A program made the position numbers and the translations under genes. From Streptomyces yangpuensis (GTDB lineage: Bacteria > Actinomycetota > Actinomycetes > Streptomycetales > Streptomycetaceae), in contig NZ_LBMK01000002.1 of the NCBI RefSeq assembly GCF_001005295.1, positions 758,299-822,298 of the forward strand: 64,000 nt of DNA. The letters run 5' to 3'. This document shows positions 9,159 through 18,337 of the stretch, piece after piece. The notes beneath the pieces are model-generated. The model saw nothing but the letters and a program-made list of their open reading frames with translations, ran no database searches and was not told where the DNA came from. The number at the start of each line of letters is the position of its first letter. Position 1 is the stretch's first letter.

Positions 9159-10172
9159 GTGACCCCCGCAGACCTCTCCCGTTGCGTCGTACGCGCCGTG
9201 CGCTGCGCCGTCGCGGACGGGGAGCTGGCCGCCGGTGCGGCCGCGCCCGAGCGGGTCGTCGTCGAGCGGACCCGGCCCGGCGGGGTGGGGGACTACGCCA
9301 CCCCCGTCGCCTTCCAGGTCGCCAAGGCCGCCGGATGCCCGCCGCGGGACGTGGCCGGCGTACTGGCCCGCCGGCTCGGTGCGGAGCCCGGCATCGAGCG
9401 CGTCGAGATCACCGGGGCCGGGTTCCTCAACTTCGTGCTTCCCGCCCCCTCCGCCCCCGCGGTCATAGCCGACGCGGTCAGGCGTGGCACCGTCATCCGC
9501 GACGTCGCCGTTCGGAGCGTGTGCGCCGACGAGGGCGGGGCCGGGCTGCGGGAGAGCGTCGTGCGGGGGAGTGTTTCGAGGATCCTGCATGTCCAGGGCG
9601 CCACGGAGTCCGCCGCCCCGCCCGTCCCTCTGCCCGCCGCCCTGCCCGCCGCCCCGTCCGCCGACCTGCCCGTCGTCGCCCCCGTCGCCAGGCGCGACGG
9701 CGACGTCGTCGCCCGCTACGGCGCCGACGCCGCCCGCTGGGCGATGCTCGCCGTACCCGCCCGCGAGACCCCCTCCTTCTGCGACCTCCTGCTCGTACAG
9801 GGCGAGGCCAGCGAGGTCTTCCGCGTCCGGTACGCCCACGCCCGCAGCCGGGCGCTCCTGCGCAACGCCGCCCGGCTGGGCTTCCGCCCCGAGCCCGGCG
9901 ACGTCGACGACGCCCCCGCCCTGCTGCGCCTCCTCGCCGACCACCCCCTCGTACTCGAAGCCGCCGCGTACCACCGCGCCCCCGAGCGGCTCACCCGGCA
10001 CCTCGTCGAGCTGGCCGACGCGCTGCTCGACTTCCAGTACCGCGTACTGCCCCAGGGGGACGAGAAACCCTCGGCCGCCCACCGCGCCCGGCTGGCACTC
10101 GCCGAAGCCGCCGGGACGGTGCTGGCCGGCGGCCTGGCCCTGCTCGGCATGGACGCACCCGAACGCCTATGA
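9159..10172 (+). CDS. ArgRS-like DALR anticodon-binding protein lacking the catalytic core
   Basis: 337 residues from the GTG at 9159. The N-terminus resembles the additional N-terminal domain of arginyl-tRNA synthetase (GGVGDYATPVAFQVAK..., EITGAGFLNFVL). The C-terminal half resembles the part of ArgRS after KMSKS and the DALR domain: YGADAARWAMLAVP, then VRYAHARSRALLRNAA, ending with helices typical of DALR. The Rossmann region with the HIGH and KMSKS motifs is missing; an Ala/Pro-rich linker stands in its place. It therefore cannot aminoacylate by itself. It lies 19 bases upstream of lysA. Binding of tRNA-Arg or a regulatory role is possible but not shown. Confidence 0.8.
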   Translation: MTPADLSRCVVRAVRCAVADGELAAGAAAPERVVVERTRPGGVGDYATPVAFQVAKAAGCPPRDVAGVLARRLGAEPGIERVEITGAGFLNFVLPAPSAPAVIADAVRRGTVIRDVAVRSVCADEGGAGLRESVVRGSVSRILHVQGATESAAPPVPLPAALPAAPSADLPVVAPVARRDGDVVARYGADAARWAMLAVPARETPSFCDLLLVQGEASEVFRVRYAHARSRALLRNAARLGFRPEPGDVDDAPALLRLLADHPLVLEAAAYHRAPERLTRHLVELADALLDFQYRVLPQGDEKPSAAHRARLALAEAAGTVLAGGLALLGMDAPERL

Positions 10173-10191
10173 CCTGCGAAGAGAGAAGCCG

Positions 10192-11583
10192 ATGAGCCGT
10201 TCCGCGCACCCCGCCGGGCCCCGCCACGCCGACGTCCTGCCCGAAGGGCACTACTCCCCGCCGCCCGCCGACCTGAACGCGCTCGACGAGAAGGTCTGGT
10301 CCCACACCGTGCGGCGCGGGGACGACGGCGTCGTCTCGGTCGGCGGCATCGAAGTCACCAGGCTCGCCGAGGAGTTCGGGACGCCCGCCTACTTCCTCGA
10401 CGAGGAGGACTTCCGGGCCCGGTGCCGGGCCTGGGCGCACGCCTTCGGCAAGGACGCCGACGTCTTCTACGCCGGGAAGGCGTTCCTGTCCAAGGCCGTC
10501 GTGAAGTGGCTGAAGGAAGAGGGGCTCAACGTCGACGTGTGCTCCGGCGGGGAGCTGTCGACCGCCCTCGCCGCCGGGATGCCGGCCGACCGGATCGCCT
10601 TCCACGGCAACAACAAGTCCGAGGGCGAGATCCGGCGGGCCGTGGGGGCCGGTGTCGGTCGCATCGTCCTGGACTCCTTCCAGGAGATCGCCCGCGTCGC
10701 GCACATCGCCCGTGAGCTGGGCGTACGGCAGCCGGTGCAGATCCGCGTGACCGTCGGGGTCGAGGCGCACACGCACGAGTTCATCGCCACCGCCCACGAG
10801 GACCAGAAGTTCGGCATCGCCGTCGCGGACGGGTCCGCTGCCGAGGCCGTGCGGCGCGCCCTCGGCCACGACTCGCTGGAGCTGCTGGGCGTCCACTCCC
10901 ACATCGGCTCGCAGATCTTCGACATGGCCGGCTTCGAGGTCTCCGCCAAGCGCGTCGTGCGGCTGCTCGCCGCGGTCCGCGACGAGCACGGCGTCGAACT
11001 GCCCGAGATCGACCTCGGCGGCGGCCTCGGTATCGCCTACACCTCCGGCGACGACCCCCGCGAGCCGCACGAGATCGCGAAGGCGCTCACCGAGATCGTG
11101 GCCCGCGAGTGCGAGAGCGCCGGGCTGCGCGCCCCCCGGATCTCCGTCGAGCCCGGCCGTGCCATCGTCGGCCCGACCGCGTTCACGCTGTACGAGGTGG
11201 GGACGATCAAGCCGCTGGAGGGGCTGCGTACGTACGTCAGCGTCGACGGCGGGATGTCCGACAACATCCGTACGGCCCTCTACGACGCCGAATACTCGAT
11301 CGCCCTCGTTTCCCGCACCTCCGACGCCGAGCCCATGCTCGTGCGCGTCGTCGGCAAGCACTGCGAGAGCGGTGACATCGTCGTGAAGGACGCGTTCCTG
11401 CCGGCCGACCTGGCGCCCGGTGACCTCCTCGCCGTGCCCGCGACCGGCGCGTACTGCCGTTCCATGGCCAGCAACTACAACCACGCGCTCCGCCCGCCGG
11501 TCGTCGCCGTGCGTGACGGACAGGCCCGAGTGATCGTTCGCCGCGAGACGGAGGAAGATCTCCTGCGACTCGACCTCGGATGA
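10192..11583 (+). CDS. lysA: Diaminopimelate decarboxylase
   Basis: 463 residues. A PLP-dependent fold-III decarboxylase that converts meso-diaminopimelate to L-lysine, the last step of lysine synthesis. The PLP lysine lies in YAGKAFLSK (K96); HSHIGSQIF, the glycine-rich DLGGGLGI and EPGRAIVG motifs are all in place, and the C-terminus carries SGDIVVKDAFLP and a GAYC motif. The ATG at 10192 has GAGAGAAG upstream. It probably shares a transcript with the ArgRS-like gene before it. Two consecutive hairpins separate it from hom. Confidence 0.97.
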   Translation: MSRSAHPAGPRHADVLPEGHYSPPPADLNALDEKVWSHTVRRGDDGVVSVGGIEVTRLAEEFGTPAYFLDEEDFRARCRAWAHAFGKDADVFYAGKAFLSKAVVKWLKEEGLNVDVCSGGELSTALAAGMPADRIAFHGNNKSEGEIRRAVGAGVGRIVLDSFQEIARVAHIARELGVRQPVQIRVTVGVEAHTHEFIATAHEDQKFGIAVADGSAAEAVRRALGHDSLELLGVHSHIGSQIFDMAGFEVSAKRVVRLLAAVRDEHGVELPEIDLGGGLGIAYTSGDDPREPHEIAKALTEIVARECESAGLRAPRISVEPGRAIVGPTAFTLYEVGTIKPLEGLRTYVSVDGGMSDNIRTALYDAEYSIALVSRTSDAEPMLVRVVGKHCESGDIVVKDAFLPADLAPGDLLAVPATGAYCRSMASNYNHALRPPVVAVRDGQARVIVRRETEEDLLRLDLG

Positions 11584-11593
11584 TGAAATAGGT

Positions 11594-11642
11594 GTCTCAC
11601 GAAATGGACCGAAGATGGAAAGTGCTGTCCATTGAGTGAGAC
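11594..11642 (+). terminator. Large hairpin right after lysA
   Basis: Sixteen bases at 11594-11609 pair with 11627-11642 (two mismatches), leaving a 17-base loop. It starts 11 bases after the lysA stop and has no U tract, as is usual for Streptomyces terminators. It may end the lysA transcript or form part of the hom leader. Confidence 0.55.
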
Positions 11643-11650
11643 TGGTTCAC

Positions 11651-11677
11651 ACCCCGCGCGCAAACCGCGTGCGGGGT
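11651..11677 (+). terminator. Second hairpin in the lysA-hom gap
   Basis: ACCCCGC at 11651-11657 pairs with GCGGGGT at 11671-11677 and extends to about 11 bp with one G-T wobble and a five-base loop. It ends 30 bases before the hom start, so it could act as an attenuator or simply strengthen termination after lysA. Confidence 0.5.
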
Positions 11678-11707
11678 ATTGATGGAAGATCGAAAGGCGT
11701 AGGTCGA

Positions 11708-13012
11708 ATGATGCGTACGCGTCCGCTGAAGGTGGCGCTGCTGGGCTGTGGAGTGGTCGGCTCAGAGGTGGCTCGCATCATGACGACGCACGCCGACGAC
11801 CTCACGCAGAGGATCGGCGCGCCCGTCGAGCTCGCCGGCGTGGCCGTGCGCCGGCCCTCCAAGGTCCGCGAGGGCATCGACCCGTCGCTGATCACCACTG
11901 ATGCCACCGCCCTCCTCAAACGCGGTGACATCGACATCGCCATCGAGGTCATCGGCGGCATCGAGCCGGCCCGCACCCTGATCACCACCGCTTTCGAGCA
12001 CGGCATCTCCGTGGTCTCGGCGAACAAGGCGCTGCTCGCCCAGGACGGCGCCGCGCTGCACGCCGCCGCCGAGCAGGCCGGGCTCGACCTCTACTACGAG
12101 GCCGCCGTCGCCGGCGCCATCCCGCTGGTCCGCCCGATGCGCGAGTCCCTCGCCGGCGACAAGATCAACCGCGTGATGGGCATCGTCAACGGCACGACGA
12201 ACTTCATCCTCGACAAGATGGACTTGACCGGCGCCGGCTACCAGGAGGCGCTCGACGAGGCCACGGCCCTCGGGTACGCCGAGGCCGACCCGACCGCCGA
12301 CGTCGAGGGCTACGACGCCGCCGCCAAGGCCGCGATCCTGGCCGGCATCGCCTTCCACACCCGCGTGCGCCTCGACGACGTCTACCGCGAGGGCATGACC
12401 GAGGTCAGCGCCGCCGACTTCGCCTCCGCCAAGCGGATGGGCTGCACCATCAAGCTCCTCGCCATCCTGGAGCGCGCCGCGGACGGCGAGTCCGTCACCG
12501 CCCGCGTCCACCCGGCGATGATCCCGCTGAGCCACCCGCTCGCCTCCGTCCGCGAGGCGTACAACGCCGTCTTCGTCGAGGCGGAGGCCGCCGGGCGGCT
12601 CATGTTCTACGGGCCCGGCGCGGGCGGCGCCCCGACCGCGTCCGCGGTCCTCGGCGACCTCGTCGCCGTCGCCCGCAACAAGCTCGCCGAGGCAACGGGG
12701 CCCGGCGAGTCGGCGTACACCCAGCTGCCGGTCAGCCCCATGGGCGACGTCGTCACCCGCTACCACATCAGCCTCGATGTGGCGGACAAGCCGGGCGTCC
12801 TCGCCCAGGTGGCGACCACGTTCGCGGAGCACGGTGTCTCGATCGACACCGTCCGGCAGCAAGGTCGTCCAGACGGGGTCGGCAAGGAAGCCTCCCTCGT
12901 CGTCGTCACCCACCGCGCGGCCGACGCCGCCCTCTCGGGGACCGTCGAAGCGCTGCGGAAGCTGGACACCGTACGCGGTGTCGCCAGCATCATGCGTGTT
13001 GAAGGGGAGTAA
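11708..13012 (+). CDS. hom: Homoserine dehydrogenase
   Basis: 434 residues from the ATG at 11708 (a second ATG follows directly). It reduces aspartate semialdehyde to homoserine, the branch point to threonine and methionine. The NAD(P)-binding motif VALLGCGVVGSEVA is at the N-terminus, the catalytic region has GIVNGTTNFIL and ADPTADVEGYDAAAK, and the last ~85 residues form an ACT domain (ISLDVADKPGVLAQVATTF...), so threonine feedback is expected. GAAAGG lies upstream of the start. thrC follows after 6 bases, so the two are cotranscribed. Confidence 0.97.
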   Translation: MMRTRPLKVALLGCGVVGSEVARIMTTHADDLTQRIGAPVELAGVAVRRPSKVREGIDPSLITTDATALLKRGDIDIAIEVIGGIEPARTLITTAFEHGISVVSANKALLAQDGAALHAAAEQAGLDLYYEAAVAGAIPLVRPMRESLAGDKINRVMGIVNGTTNFILDKMDLTGAGYQEALDEATALGYAEADPTADVEGYDAAAKAAILAGIAFHTRVRLDDVYREGMTEVSAADFASAKRMGCTIKLLAILERAADGESVTARVHPAMIPLSHPLASVREAYNAVFVEAEAAGRLMFYGPGAGGAPTASAVLGDLVAVARNKLAEATGPGESAYTQLPVSPMGDVVTRYHISLDVADKPGVLAQVATTFAEHGVSIDTVRQQGRPDGVGKEASLVVVTHRAADAALSGTVEALRKLDTVRGVASIMRVEGE

Positions 13013-13018
13013 GGACCC

Positions 13019-14089
13019 ATGAGCAGCAATCGCACCCACCAGTGGCGCGGCATCATCGAGGAGTACCGGGACCGCCTGCCGGTGACGGACACGACTCCCG
13101 TGGTGACGCTCCGCGAAGGTGGCACTCCCCTCGTCCCCGCGCAGGTGCTGTCCGAGCGCACCGGCTGCGAGGTGCACCTCAAGGTCGAGGGGGCGAACCC
13201 CACCGGGTCCTTCAAGGACCGCGGCATGACCATGGCGATCACGAAGGCCAAGGAGGAGGGCGCCAAGGCCGTCATCTGCGCCTCCACCGGCAACACTTCG
13301 GCCTCCGCCGCCGCGTACGCGGTGCGCGCCGGGATGGTCTGCGCGGTGCTCGTGCCCCGCGGCAAGATCGCGCTCGGCAAGATGGGCCAGGCCCTCGTGC
13401 ACGGCGCCAAGATCCTGCAGGTGGACGGCAACTTCGACGACTGCCTGGACCTCGCCCGCGCGCTGTCCGACAACTACCCGGTGGCGCTGGTCAATTCCGT
13501 CAACCCGGTGCGGATCGAGGGCCAGAAGACGGCCGCGTTCGAGATCGTCGACGCGCTCGGCGACGCCCCGGACGTGCACGTGCTGCCGGTGGGCAACGCG
13601 GGCAACATCACCGCGTACTGGAAGGGGTTCAAGGAGTACAAGGCCGACGGCCTGGCCTCCCGTACGCCCCGTGTGTGGGGCTTCCAGGCCTCCGGTTCCG
13701 CGCCCATCGTGCGCGGCGAGGTCGTCAAGGAGCCGCACACCGTGGCCACCGCGATCCGTATCGGCAACCCGGCCTCCTGGGACCACGCGCTGGCCGCGCG
13801 GGACGAGTCGGGGGGCTTCATCGACGAGGTGACGGACCGCCAGATCCTGGCCGCCTACCGGCTGTTGGCCGCTCAGGAGGGCGTCTTCGTCGAGCCCGCC
13901 TCGGCCGCGTCCGTAGCCGGTCTGCTCAAGGCCGCCGAGCTGGGCCTGGTGGACCCGGGCCAGCGGATCGTGTGCACCGTCACGGGCAACGGTCTCAAGG
14001 ACCCCGACTGGGCGGTCGCCGGCGCTCCGCAGCCCGTCACCGTTCCGGTGGACGCCGAGGCCGCCGCCGTGCGCCTCGGCCTGGTCTGA
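13019..14089 (+). CDS. thrC: Threonine synthase
   Basis: 356 residues, PLP-dependent fold II enzyme converting O-phosphohomoserine to threonine. The PLP lysine lies in [11 protein letters not shown], and [15 protein letters not shown] and the glycine loop GNAGN are as in actinobacterial enzymes. The ATG at 13019 follows AAGGA and lies 6 bases after hom. A large stem-loop comes about 50 bases after the stop, so thrB 371 bases downstream may have its own promoter. Confidence 0.97.
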   Translation: MSSNRTHQWRGIIEEYRDRLPVTDTTPVVTLREGGTPLVPAQVLSERTGCEVHLKVEGANPTGSFKDRGMTMAITKAKEEGAKAVICASTGNTSASAAAYAVRAGMVCAVLVPRGKIALGKMGQALVHGAKILQVDGNFDDCLDLARALSDNYPVALVNSVNPVRIEGQKTAAFEIVDALGDAPDVHVLPVGNAGNITAYWKGFKEYKADGLASRTPRVWGFQASGSAPIVRGEVVKEPHTVATAIRIGNPASWDHALAARDESGGFIDEVTDRQILAAYRLLAAQEGVFVEPASAASVAGLLKAAELGLVDPGQRIVCTVTGNGLKDPDWAVAGAPQPVTVPVDAEAAAVRLGLV

Positions 14090-14139
14090 CGGGTTCTGAC
14101 AGACCGGTTCCGACAGATCCGGCCGCACGATCGTGTGAG

Positions 14140-14200
14140 CCGGGTTCCGGAGGGTTCCCGAGTGCCCCGACGGCACTCCCCGGGACCCCCCGGAACCCGG
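14140..14200 (+). terminator. Stem-loop after thrC
   Basis: CCGGGTTCCGG (14140-14150) pairs with CCGGAACCCGG (14190-14200), and an inner GAGTGCC/GGCACTC stem closes the structure. No U tract. It divides thrC from thrB. The rest of the 371-base gap (14201-14460) shows no gene and should contain the thrB promoter, which I could not place with confidence. Confidence 0.8.
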
Positions 14201-14460
14201 CAACTCACCTCGTACGACGACAAAAGTGCAGCCGAAGCGGGTCCACCCCGGTCGAAGCCCGCGACACGCATCGTGCGCCTCCTGTGCGCCCTATGTCGCG
14301 AGAGAACCTTCCTTCGATAGGCTGTACTTACATCCGCCACCGCGCATATGACTGCGGTGCTGCCCCGAGGGCCTTCGGGTGTCGTACGTTCTCCAGTACA
14401 TTCACAGCGAGCCAGCGAAGAGCGAAGTCCTCGCACAGTCACAAGGAGTGTCATCGGACG

Positions 14461-15387
14461 ATGGCCGGTCCAGCGTTCCGCGCCGCCGCCGTACGGGTGC
14501 GCGTCCCCGCCAGCAGTGCCAACCTCGGCCCCGGGTTCGACGCTCTGGGCCTGGCCCTGGGGCTCTACGACGACGTCGTCGTCCGGGTGGCCGACTCCGG
14601 CCTGAACATCGACATCGCGGGCGAGGGCGCCGACACCCTCCCGCGGGACGAGAGTCACCTTCTCGTACGCTCCATGCGCACCGCCTTCGACCTGCTGGGC
14701 GGACAGCCGCGCGGCCTGGAGGTCGTCTGCGCCAACCGGATTCCGCACGGCCGCGGCCTCGGGTCCTCCTCCGCCGCCATCTGCGCAGGCATCGTCGCCG
14801 CCCGCGCCGTCACCATAGGCGGCGAGGCGAAGCTCGACGACGCGGCGCTCCTGGAGCTCGCCACCGAGATCGAGGGTCACCCCGACAACGTCGCCGCCTG
14901 CCTGCTCGGCGGGTTCACGCTGGCGTGGATGGACGGGGGCAGCGCCCGGGCGATCCGGATGGAGCCCGCCGACTCCATCGTTCCGGTGGTCTTCGTACCT
15001 TCCCGGCCGGTCCTCACCGAGACGGCGCGCGGCCTGCTGCCGCGCACCGTGCCGCACGTGGACGCGGCCGTCAACGCGGGCCGTGCGGGCCTGCTCGTGG
15101 AAGCCCTGACCAGGCGTCCCGAGCTGCTGCTGCCGGCCACCGAAGACCGGCTCCACCAGGAGTACCGGTCCCCGGCGATGCCCGAGAGCGTGGCACTCGT
15201 CAACCGACTGCGGGCGGACGGCATCCCCGCGGTCATCTCCGGCGCGGGCCCCACGGTCCTCGCGCTGGTCGACAACGACGCGGCCGACAAGGTCGCGCAG
15301 CTCGCCGGCGAGGGGTGGGCGGCCAACCGGCTCGCCCTCGACGCCGCGGGCGCGAGCGTACTTCCGCTGGGTACCCAGGGCGGCTAG
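14461..15387 (+). CDS. thrB: Homoserine kinase
   Basis: 308 residues of the GHMP kinase family: VPASSANLGPGFDALGLAL at the N-terminus, the ATP loop PHGRGLGSSSAA, and the C-terminal motif ISGAGPTVLAL. It phosphorylates homoserine for threonine synthase. The ATG at 14461 is the only plausible start; AAGGAG lies about 12 bases upstream, a somewhat long spacing. The gene is separated from thrC by a strong stem-loop, unlike the tight hom-thrC pair. Confidence 0.96.
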   Translation: MAGPAFRAAAVRVRVPASSANLGPGFDALGLALGLYDDVVVRVADSGLNIDIAGEGADTLPRDESHLLVRSMRTAFDLLGGQPRGLEVVCANRIPHGRGLGSSSAAICAGIVAARAVTIGGEAKLDDAALLELATEIEGHPDNVAACLLGGFTLAWMDGGSARAIRMEPADSIVPVVFVPSRPVLTETARGLLPRTVPHVDAAVNAGRAGLLVEALTRRPELLLPATEDRLHQEYRSPAMPESVALVNRLRADGIPAVISGAGPTVLALVDNDAADKVAQLAGEGWAANRLALDAAGASVLPLGTQGG

Positions 15388-15817
15388 GCCTGTTCTTCGA
15401 CAGGCCCGGTCGACTCAGGGCGGGCGGCCGGGGCAGGCCGCCCGCGCGGAAGTGCGCGGTTGCCGGTGATTGAGAGGGGGAATATCTATTGGATCCGGTA
15501 GTGTTAGTCTCAAGTGCGCATCGGAAGCCGCCATGGCTCGGTGCTCAGTGTCCCCATCCGGGACCACATTTCTTCCGGGAGCCTCCCCGACTGCTTTGAT
15601 CACTTCCAGCAGTTTCGAGCACGCTCCGGAATCGGCGTGATTTTCCCACGCTTTCAGCTCGGGGGCTTCTCGCCGGAACCCACGCACGTTTCTTTCCGCC
15701 GTATCTCTTATCGGCGGACCACCGCCCCGGCACGGTCCACACCTAGGACCGTCGTCGGACAGCACAACCGGTCGCCGAGCCAGACAGGCCGACGTCCGCT
15801 CCAGGGAAGGACCCTTC
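15388..15817 (+). promoter_or_regulatory. thrB-rho intergenic region with rho leader
   Basis: 430 bases without a gene. After the thrB terminator, a less GC-rich stretch at 15460-15510 is the likely rho promoter: TTGCCG-N17-TATCTA at 15460-15488 is a possible vegetative promoter, and GGAAT-N19-GTT at 15479-15505 resembles a sigma-R promoter. This predicts a leader of roughly 300 bases before the rho GTG. Long rho leaders with autoregulation are known in other bacteria; that role here is inference. Confidence 0.4.
15420..15445 (+). terminator. Terminator after thrB
   Basis: A perfect 10-bp stem (15420-15429 with 15436-15445) around a six-base loop, 33 bases after the thrB stop, without a U tract. 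Confidence 0.8.
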
Positions 15818-17929
15818 GTGAGCGACACCACCGATCTGATGGGCGCTGCCGACACCTCTGTCGACACCAGTGCTCCCGCCGCGGGCGCCGCGCCCAAGCG
15901 TCGTCGCACCGGCACCGGCCTTGACGGCATGGTCCTGGCCGAGCTGCAGCAGGTCGCGTCGGGCCTCGGTATCAGGGGCACCGCGCGGATGCGCAAGAGC
16001 CAGCTGATCGAGGTCATCAAGGAGGCGCAGGCGGGCAGCGGTGCCCCCAAGGCCGCCGCCTCCGCCGCGGACACCGCCGAGGCCAAGCCGAAGCGCCGCG
16101 CCACCAGCAAGGCCCGTACGGCCGCCGCCGACGCAGCACCGGCGGAGGCCCCCGCGGCCCCCGCCGAGAAGCCCGCCGCCGCGCAGGCGCAGATCGAGAT
16201 CCCGGGCCAGCCCGCAGGGGGCCCCTCCCGTTCGAGCGCAGCCGAGAGCGGGGGAGACGACGCGCCCGCCGGCGAGCGTCGCCGCCGCCGCGCCACGGCC
16301 CCCTCCGGCAGCCCGGAGGGCTCGGCCCCCGTCTCCGTACAGGTCGAGCAGAAGGCCGACACGGCCACCGTCACCGCGCCCGCCGAGACCAAGGCGGAGG
16401 CCGCCACCGCGGTCTCCGCGGGCCAGGCCCAGGGCCAGGACGGCGAGGGCCGCGGCCGCCGCGACCGTCGTGAGCGCGGCGACCGCCAGCGCGACCGCCG
16501 TGAGCGCGGTGCCAAGGCCGACGACCAGGGCCAGGGCGGCCAGGGTCAGGGCCAGGCGGCGCAGGGCGGCCAGGGTGGCGGCCGGCAGGACCGCGCCGAC
16601 CGTCAGGACCGCCAGCAGCAGGGCGGCCGCGGTCAGGGCCAGGGCCAGCAGGGCCGCCAGGACGGCGGCCCGCAGGACGACTTCGACGACGAGGGCGGCC
16701 GCCGTGGCCGTCGCGGCCGCTACCGCGACCGCCGTGGCCGTCGCGGCCGCGACGAGTTCGCGCCGAACGAGCCGCAGGTCGCCGACGACGACGTGCTGAT
16801 CCCCGTCGCGGGCATCCTCGACATCCTCGACAACTACGCGTTCATCCGGACCTCGGGCTACCTGCCCGGCCCCAACGACGTGTACGTCTCCCTCGCCCAG
16901 GTCCGCAAGGCGGGTCTGCGCAAGGGCGACCACACCACGGGTGCCGTGCGCCAGCCCAAGGACGGCGAGCGCCGCGAGAAGTTCAACGCCCTGGTGCGCC
17001 TCGACTCGGTGAACGGCATGGCGCCCGAATCCGGCCGCGGCCGACCGGAGTTCCAGAAGCTGACGCCCCTGTACCCGCAGGACCGGCTGCGCCTGGAGAC
17101 CGACCCGGGCGTGCTGACCACCCGCATCATCGACCTCGTGTCGCCGATCGGCAAGGGCCAGCGCGGTCTGATCGTGGCCCCGCCGAAGACCGGCAAGACC
17201 ATGATCATGCAGGCGATCGCCAACGCGATCACCACCAACAACCCCGAGTGCCACCTGATGGTCGTCCTGGTCGACGAGCGTCCGGAAGAGGTCACCGACA
17301 TGCAGCGGTCGGTCAAGGGCGAGGTCATCTCCTCGACCTTCGACCGCCCGGCCGAGGACCACACCACCGTCGCCGAGCTGGCCATCGAGCGCGCCAAGCG
17401 TCTCGTCGAGCTGGGTCACGACGTGGTCGTCCTGCTGGACTCCATCACCCGTCTGGGCCGCGCGTACAACCTCGCGGCGCCCGCCTCCGGCCGCATCCTG
17501 TCCGGTGGTGTCGACTCGACCGCGCTGTACCCGCCGAAGCGCTTCTTCGGTGCCGCGCGCAACATCGAGGACGGCGGCTCGCTGACCATCCTGGCCACCG
17601 CGCTGGTCGACACCGGCTCGCGCATGGACGAGGTGATCTTCGAGGAGTTCAAGGGCACCGGCAACATGGAGCTCAAGCTCGACCGGAAGCTCGCCGACAA
17701 GCGCATCTTCCCGGCCGTCGACGTCGACCCGTCGGGCACCCGCAAGGAGGAGATCCTCCTCAACGCGGAGGAGCTCGCCATCGTCTGGAAGCTGCGCCGG
17801 GTGCTGCACGCGCTCGACTCGCAGCAGGCGATCGAGCTGCTCCTCGACAAGATGAAGCAGACGAAGTCGAACGCCGAGTTCCTGATGCAGATCGCGAAGA
17901 CGACCCCGTCGGGCAAGAACGACGACTGA
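15818..17929 (+). CDS. rho: Transcription termination factor Rho, with a large disordered insert
   Basis: 703 residues against about 420 in E. coli. The order is: Rho N-terminal helix domain ([31 protein letters not shown], about residues 30-65), a ~250-residue low-complexity region first Ala/Pro/Lys-rich and then Arg/Gly/Gln/Asp-rich, the RNA-binding cold-shock fold ([29 protein letters not shown]), and the RecA-like ATPase with Walker A PPKTGKT. The catalytic part is complete. The GTG at 15818 has AAGGA upstream. The insert is an actinobacterial feature thought to add RNA binding and allow termination on GC-rich, structured RNA. The gene is flanked by terminators, so it is probably monocistronic. 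Confidence 0.98.
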   Translation: MSDTTDLMGAADTSVDTSAPAAGAAPKRRRTGTGLDGMVLAELQQVASGLGIRGTARMRKSQLIEVIKEAQAGSGAPKAAASAADTAEAKPKRRATSKARTAAADAAPAEAPAAPAEKPAAAQAQIEIPGQPAGGPSRSSAAESGGDDAPAGERRRRRATAPSGSPEGSAPVSVQVEQKADTATVTAPAETKAEAATAVSAGQAQGQDGEGRGRRDRRERGDRQRDRRERGAKADDQGQGGQGQGQAAQGGQGGGRQDRADRQDRQQQGGRGQGQGQQGRQDGGPQDDFDDEGGRRGRRGRYRDRRGRRGRDEFAPNEPQVADDDVLIPVAGILDILDNYAFIRTSGYLPGPNDVYVSLAQVRKAGLRKGDHTTGAVRQPKDGERREKFNALVRLDSVNGMAPESGRGRPEFQKLTPLYPQDRLRLETDPGVLTTRIIDLVSPIGKGQRGLIVAPPKTGKTMIMQAIANAITTNNPECHLMVVLVDERPEEVTDMQRSVKGEVISSTFDRPAEDHTTVAELAIERAKRLVELGHDVVVLLDSITRLGRAYNLAAPASGRILSGGVDSTALYPPKRFFGAARNIEDGGSLTILATALVDTGSRMDEVIFEEFKGTGNMELKLDRKLADKRIFPAVDVDPSGTRKEEILLNAEELAIVWKLRRVLHALDSQQAIELLLDKMKQTKSNAEFLMQIAKTTPSGKNDD

Positions 17930-17972
17930 GGTCCCTCGTCCGGCGCCCCGCGCCGGTGGTGAGGCATCGCCA

Positions 17973-18010
17973 CGGCAGCCCCCGTCCGCACTGCGCGGCG
18001 GGGGCTGCCG
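17973..18010 (+). terminator. rho terminator
   Basis: A perfect 12-bp stem (17973-17984 with 17999-18010) with a 14-base loop, 44 bases after the rho stop. The remaining 17930-18337 stretch holds no gene; it contains the promoter region of the LCP gene, not resolved further. Confidence 0.85.
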
Positions 18011-18337
18011 TGCGTTCGGCGGCCGGCGGGAACCGCCCCGGAGTGTCCTGGAGTGCTTCCTGCGGGCCCCTGGAGGGCCCTTGGAGAGCCGTCCGGGCCC
18101 CGTGCGAGCTTCGCCACATCGCACCCGCCGCGTGGCGCCCGGGCGCGTACCCCGAAACCGCAGGTGAAGAACGGGCTACGCAGAGTTTTGTACCGGTTCG
18201 TACGCAAGTGCTGCCCGATCGGGGGTTGCGTCCGGCGTGGAACTCTTCAAGGCATTCGCCCGTCTGTGTCAGAGGACCCGCGGGGCGGACGGCGGGCCGG
18301 TACGGACCCGGGGACCGGACTCAGGAGTGAAGAGCGC

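Noticed and set aside
11584..11707. Lysine riboswitch or threonine leader peptide before hom
   Set aside because: The gap is too short for the lysine aptamer and I found no short ORF with a run of Thr or Ile codons; only two plain hairpins are seen.
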